A stretch of 64,000 bases of DNA, taken from Isoetes taiwanensis. Lineage: Eukaryota; Streptophyta; Lycopodiopsida; Isoetales; Isoetaceae. A model generated the notes under the pieces. It was not told the DNA's origin. It saw only the letters and a list, made by a program, of their open reading frames with translations, and searched no databases. A program made the position numbers and the translations under genes. Where the stretch lies: the NCBI GenBank assembly GCA_021234155.1, contig JAJEKV010000215.1:496001-560000 (forward strand), given 5' to 3'. Of this stretch, positions 60,901 through 64,000 are shown in pieces (positions within the stretch are counted from its first letter, which is position 1; the number at the start of each line of letters is the position of its first letter).

Positions 60901-61126
60901 AGCAAACTTGCAGGGTGCTAAATGAAAAATGATGGGCCTATTTATAGAAAAGGGGAAAACCCTAATTTTTGGATGACCTAGAATTTGCTGGAGTTGGGCG
61001 ATTCTGACCTATTAGGAGGTGCAATTGAGGGTTTGAAGGCTGATTTTTGGTTTAAAGCATGCTAAGAACAACTAATGAACCTATTGCAGCAAACTGGAGG
61101 TCATTTGGTGAAGAAAATGGTGCGAG

Positions 61127-61193
61127 GTCTCACACGTTGCGCCCAGACCGATTTTGAGAAGTTCATTATCTACCCTGGCGCGACGTGTGAGAC
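61127..61193. repeat. hairpin 1 (GTCTCACACG arms)
   Basis: Arms GTCTCACACGTTGCGCCCAG and CTGGCGCGACGTGTGAGAC pair almost perfectly across a 28-base loop. Located on the 3' side (element orientation) of the histone-domain ORF, about 275 bases past its stop. Confidence 0.85.
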
Positions 61194-61467
61194 ATGGGTC
61201 CTAAATGGGCTAAACTTAATCAATTTGGGTAATTTAAGGCTGTAATTCCACTAAACTCGTCGAGTTAGGCAGAATTGACCCCTTATTTGGTCGATTTGGA
61301 GCAGTTTTGGGCACTTTTGGGCATGGTCTCAATTTTGCTCAAAAACTCCAATTTTATCAAAACAAAAGCTAGAATTCTATAACTTAACTTAATTAAGCTA
61401 GATTAGACACATTATTTATCCACAAAATTCTTTATATTAACAAAAATTTCTGTTATTTACAAAAATC

Positions 61468-62121
61468 TCAAGGGCGTTCTCCCTTGATGTGCCTGGCAAG
61501 ATACATATCCTGCCTCATGAGGGTAACCCTCTTCGCGTGTACTGTGCAGGCCGTCGAATCTTCAAAATGCTGCACTATTTTCGCCTCCGCTGCCTCCTGT
61601 AAGCACAGCAGCATCTCGTCGGTTACTCGCATGTCCGTGTTGTACTCCTGCATGACTTCACGGACCAAGCGTTGGAACGGTGCCCGAGGGATCAAGAGTC
61701 CGTAACTCTTCTGGAAGTGCCGGATCTCCTTGAGAGCTCTGTCCTCCGACTTCTTCTTCTTGCTTCGCTTCTTCCCTGGTGCTCGGGGAGGCTTGGGCCT
61801 GGGTGGTGGCGGCTTCAAGGTTTGGCTTCTTGTCGGATGTCCGCCTTCGATTGTTCTCACCCTGTGCTCCTGGTAATAGGCATTGTATGCCTCCCACTTC
61901 GCCATGTAAGCGTTGTGCTCCTTGATCCTCTTCTGATAGACCTTTACGGGGTCTATCACATATGCTTCCCGTTGCGGCCGCGGGGCTTTGACTCTGTCCC
62001 ACGTCGGGAATGGTGGGGGCCTGGCGGCTGTCGAGCAGCCCATCGGGCTCTCCACTGTTGGGTACCTCCTTCTCTGCGACCGGGGTTCTCGAAGAGCTTG
62101 CCCCCTCTGTGTTGGGGACAT
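61468..62121 (-). CDS. histone H3-fold protein encoded inside the retrotransposon
   Basis: 217 codons from the ATG at 62121. Residues 129-217 form a complete H3 histone fold that ends exactly where H3 ends: [16 protein letters not shown] (alpha-N), [13 protein letters not shown] (alpha-1), TDMRV (loop 1), [15 protein letters not shown] (alpha-2), HAKRVT (loop 2), [15 protein letters not shown] (alpha-3). H3 positions kept include Lys56 (K138), Cys110 (C192), His113 (H195), Asp123 (D205) and Leu126 (L208); Lys79 is Asn161. [10 protein letters not shown] and RVTLMR recall CENH3, but loop 1 has ordinary H3 length. The H3 tail is replaced by a new 128-residue region: a helix ([20 protein letters not shown]), a Pro-rich part, and a basic patch GKKRSKKKK. 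An overlapping frame from 62164 begins [16 protein letters not shown] and looks more protein-like before 61990, so the true N-terminus may involve a frameshift. Confidence 0.85.
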   Translation of the reverse strand: MSPTQRGQALREPRSQRRRYPTVESPMGCSTAARPPPFPTWDRVKAPRPQREAYVIDPVKVYQKRIKEHNAYMAKWEAYNAYYQEHRVRTIEGGHPTRSQTLKPPPPRPKPPRAPGKKRSKKKKSEDRALKEIRHFQKSYGLLIPRAPFQRLVREVMQEYNTDMRVTDEMLLCLQEAAEAKIVQHFEDSTACTVHAKRVTLMRQDMYLARHIKGERP

Positions 62122-62174
62122 AATCGTCGTCCGAGTCGTCGGTCGGCCGGCGGGGTCTCTTCACGGCGGCTCAT

Positions 62175-62815
62175 TGATGGCGGGGGCCCTCAGCCAGCTT
62201 ACCAACCTTGGCGACTCTTCGCGCTTTGCCTTAATGCCCTTGGCCTTCCTCTTCTTGACGGCTATGGTTGGACCGTCTTCCCGGTTCTTAGTCCCTACGC
62301 TTGGCACTTCTTGTCTTCATATTTCTTGATGAAGGCTGCGAGGTCTACTTCTTCGGCGGGGGGTAAGCTTTGGCTGACTCTTTGCTCTGTCTCTCCTCCT
62401 CCTCTTAACGAGGGCGGGCCCAAGCTTATTTGTTGTTGACAATCGGCTGTCCCCTCTGCTCCCGTTCCTCCCACTTCTCCTTTCCTCCCTCGGCCGATCT
62501 CTTGATTTGCTGCATGATGTCGGAGGCTCCTCCTCTATGATCTCCGTCTGATCGCTCCGGTCCGAGTCTGTCCCCTCGCTTGATGAAGATTCCCCCTGAT
62601 TGAGAAGGCGTTCGCGAAGTGCCCTTTGAATCAGACTGGGGTCACTGGCGCTGGAGGATGTGTGCTTGCTGAGCTTTCTAGCGGTTTGTTTTCGTCAGGG
62701 CCATGTTCGACGGTTCATTCGCCGTCGGACTCTGGCGCCAAAAGATCGCCTTGGCAAAGAGAGCTGAATTTTCTAAGCAGGGTACGCGAAATGGGGGTCG
62801 AGGTCTATTTATAGG
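62175..62815 (-). other. GC-rich leader upstream of the histone-domain ORF
   Basis: No uninterrupted ORF, but a minus-strand frame is protein-like with several stops (Arg/Glu/Ser-rich). It may be decayed coding sequence of an N-terminal extension. Composition changes to AT-rich beyond 62815. Confidence 0.4.
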
Positions 62816-62893
62816 GGCAATTTTTTTTTGGTCAAACTTGAAACTACCTTTTTGGGTTATCTAGAGCACGTAAAACACCTTAATCTAAGCAAG

Positions 62894-62960
62894 GTCTCAC
62901 ACGTTGCGCCCAGCCCGAAAATGAAAAGCCCATTTCCTGTCCTGGCGCGACGTGTGAGAC
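62894..62960. repeat. hairpin 2 (GTCTCACACG arms)
   Basis: Same arms as hairpin 1 (GTCTCACACGTTGCGCCCAG and CTGGCGCGACGTGTGAGAC), with loop CCCGAAAATGAAAAGCCCAT and eight more bases. It lies on the 5' side of the histone-domain ORF. Confidence 0.88.
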
Positions 62961-63094
62961 ATGGTGGGGTCCACTATCAAATTTGCTACTTTTTAATCAT
63001 GTAACTTGCTAATTCTAATGTTTCTTAGCTCTAATTTAGAATTATCAAGCTATTTTATTGTAATTCATGACTTTTTAATGTGTTCAAGCTGAAT

Positions 63095-63160
63095 GTCTCA
63101 CACGTTGCGCCCAGCCCGAAAATGAAAATCTCATTTCCTCGTCTGGCGACGCGGTGAGAC
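63095..63160. repeat. hairpin 3 (GTCTCACACG arms)
   Basis: Left arm identical to hairpins 1 and 2. The right arm (CTGGCGACGCGGTGAGAC) has decayed by small changes. The loop is nearly identical to that of hairpin 2, so the two arose by duplication. It lies between hairpin 2 and the primer-binding site. Confidence 0.8.
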
Positions 63161-63346
63161 CATTCCTACTTTTGAAGGTTAGCTCATCACTTCTTAATCT
63201 TTTTATGTTTTCATATATTTTAACTGTTACTAGCTTAGCAATACTACAAAAATGAGAAAAATTTTTCCCATTTTTCGAGGTTTAAGGATCCTACTAAGTT
63301 AGTACTACTGGGAACATGGTCAGTGCTTTGCTCTTGGTCACCAAGA

Positions 63347-63364
63347 ACATTGCTCACGATACCA
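63347..63364 (-). promoter_or_regulatory. primer-binding site, initiator-tRNA-Met type
   Basis: Just inside the 5' LTR, the minus strand reads TGGTATCGTGAGCAAT. TGGTATC is the start of the common plant retrotransposon primer site TGGTATCAGAGC; the rest has diverged. Position next to the LTR end supports the call. Confidence 0.6.
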
Positions 63365-63366
63365 CC

Positions 63367-64000
63367 GTGGACGCCCCCCTACTCATATACGATTGCACCC
63401 ACCGTATACAAACAGAGTTCTCCCCTATACCAGCTCCATGCCGTCTGGGGGCCCTCCACATGACATCGCAACCGTAGCGGGTTCCGGTGGGAAGAGTGAA
63501 GGGGTCATTTTACCCAAATCTCCCTCGGGGCCTACCTAGGCGTGGAAGCGTAAACATACATGTCAGTATATAAGAGCAACACATATATCCACCCCTAAGG
63601 GTGGTACATCACATCTGCATAGACAATGATCAGCCACAATACATGGGGAATCCTACCCAAGGCTCGAGACACGGGGATGGGTGACAAGCTTGGGTCCCCG
63701 AGTTCATTGCGCATGCGAAATTCATGGCAATGGATTTGGCTGGCATAAGAACATGGCAATGGGTAGTCCACTCCATCCGCCCCTCCCTGTGCACACTTTG
63801 CGAGTAGGTTGAAAAGTGTTGGGACTTTGTGAGCCACGGGTGCATAGCCAAGGGGGCTATTTACGGGTTGCATCTCCCGGTCCGATGGGGCGGTAGGGAT
63901 CACTCCCTCCAGAGATCTACATCTTTGACTCAAGGTGACTAGAGGGCCCGCTGCCCTTATTCGTGAACCCTTTGGAAAGTGAACCCCACTCCACGGGTGT
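63367..64000 (-). repeat. 5' LTR, cut by the window end
   Basis: Aligns to the first 640 bases or so of the LTR at 51779-53420 in the same orientation, including the GTATACAAACAG, ATGTCAGTATATAAGAGCAA and GGGTGGTACATCACATCTGC stretches. It carries many 1-10 base indels relative to the other copy, plus a 28-base segment (63517-63544 region, CAAATCTCCCTCGGGGCCTA) that the other copy lacks. Confidence 0.92.

Larger units (their letters stand above)
51779..64000 (-). mobile_element. Ty3/gypsy chromovirus with extra 5' ORFs (incomplete at the window edge)
   Basis: Minus-strand order: 5' LTR (63367 to beyond 64000), primer-binding site, hairpins, histone H3-domain ORF, further ORFs, gag, zinc knuckle and protease, RT, RNase H, integrase, chromodomain, polypurine tract, 3' LTR (51779-53420). 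The internal region is about 9.9 kb, much longer than needed for gag and pol. The two LTRs differ by many small indels and substitutions, so the copy is not recent, and the gag-protease part is broken. Replication in trans would be needed for it to move. Confidence 0.9.

Noticed and set aside
61672-62439. 255-codon plus-strand ORF opposite the histone-domain ORF
   Set aside because: A compositional shadow. The minus strand shows the H3 fold, and the plus-strand product has no recognisable domain.

Overview
The window is nuclear DNA from a plant, most likely a non-seed plant such as a fern. It is AT-rich and gene-poor, with introns bearing canonical GT..AG sites and much decayed transposon sequence. 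Only two ordinary host genes are clear. The organism call is inference. It rests on a Replitron-type HUH transposase (a group known to reach high copy number in non-seed plants), on a degenerate member of a Cys-rich transposase-like family that I associate with ferns, mosses and algae, and on plant-type genes throughout.

Layout. 0-4 kb: no gene I can support. 4.3-7.5 kb: a decayed plus-strand Ty3/gypsy element (integrase end plus LTR). 11.2-14.9 kb: a complete ten-exon leucyl aminopeptidase gene (M17 family, minus strand). 15.5-16.9 kb: degenerate and tandem repeats, including a 10-bp-phased TTCnnGAA array and a tRNA-like unit with perfect pol III A and B boxes. 19.4-21.6 kb: a Replitron-like HUH transposase (minus strand) with a small acidic companion ORF. 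22.4-27.3 kb: a coiled-coil ORF remnant, half of a plastid trnS-UGA, and a broken Ty1/copia pol interrupted by a 1.25 kb poly(A) retroposon with a 13-bp target-site duplication. 28.9-38.7 kb: a broken transposase-like gene, split by an inferred 7.3 kb intron that holds an opposite-strand ORF and a large CCACCA/GGTGT satellite. 40.5 kb: an LTR fragment. 42.0-42.3 kb: an armadillo-repeat scrap beside a strong foldback sequence. 42.8-46.4 kb: a complete five-exon RING-H2 ubiquitin ligase gene of the MBR type (minus strand).

51.8-64.0 kb is one long Ty3/gypsy chromovirus on the minus strand. Its 3' LTR is complete and its 5' LTR is cut by the window edge. From 5' to 3' it has the LTR, a primer-binding site, two hairpins, an ORF ending in a full histone H3 fold, a third hairpin, two extra ORF regions, gag, a zinc knuckle and protease, and an open 1056-residue RT/RNase H/integrase/chromodomain pol, followed by the polypurine tract and the 3' LTR. 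The histone H3-like module inside the retrotransposon, upstream of gag, is the most unusual thing here. A chromodomain at the end of pol and a histone-fold protein at the start suggest, as inference only, that the element interacts with chromatin at both ends of its coding capacity.
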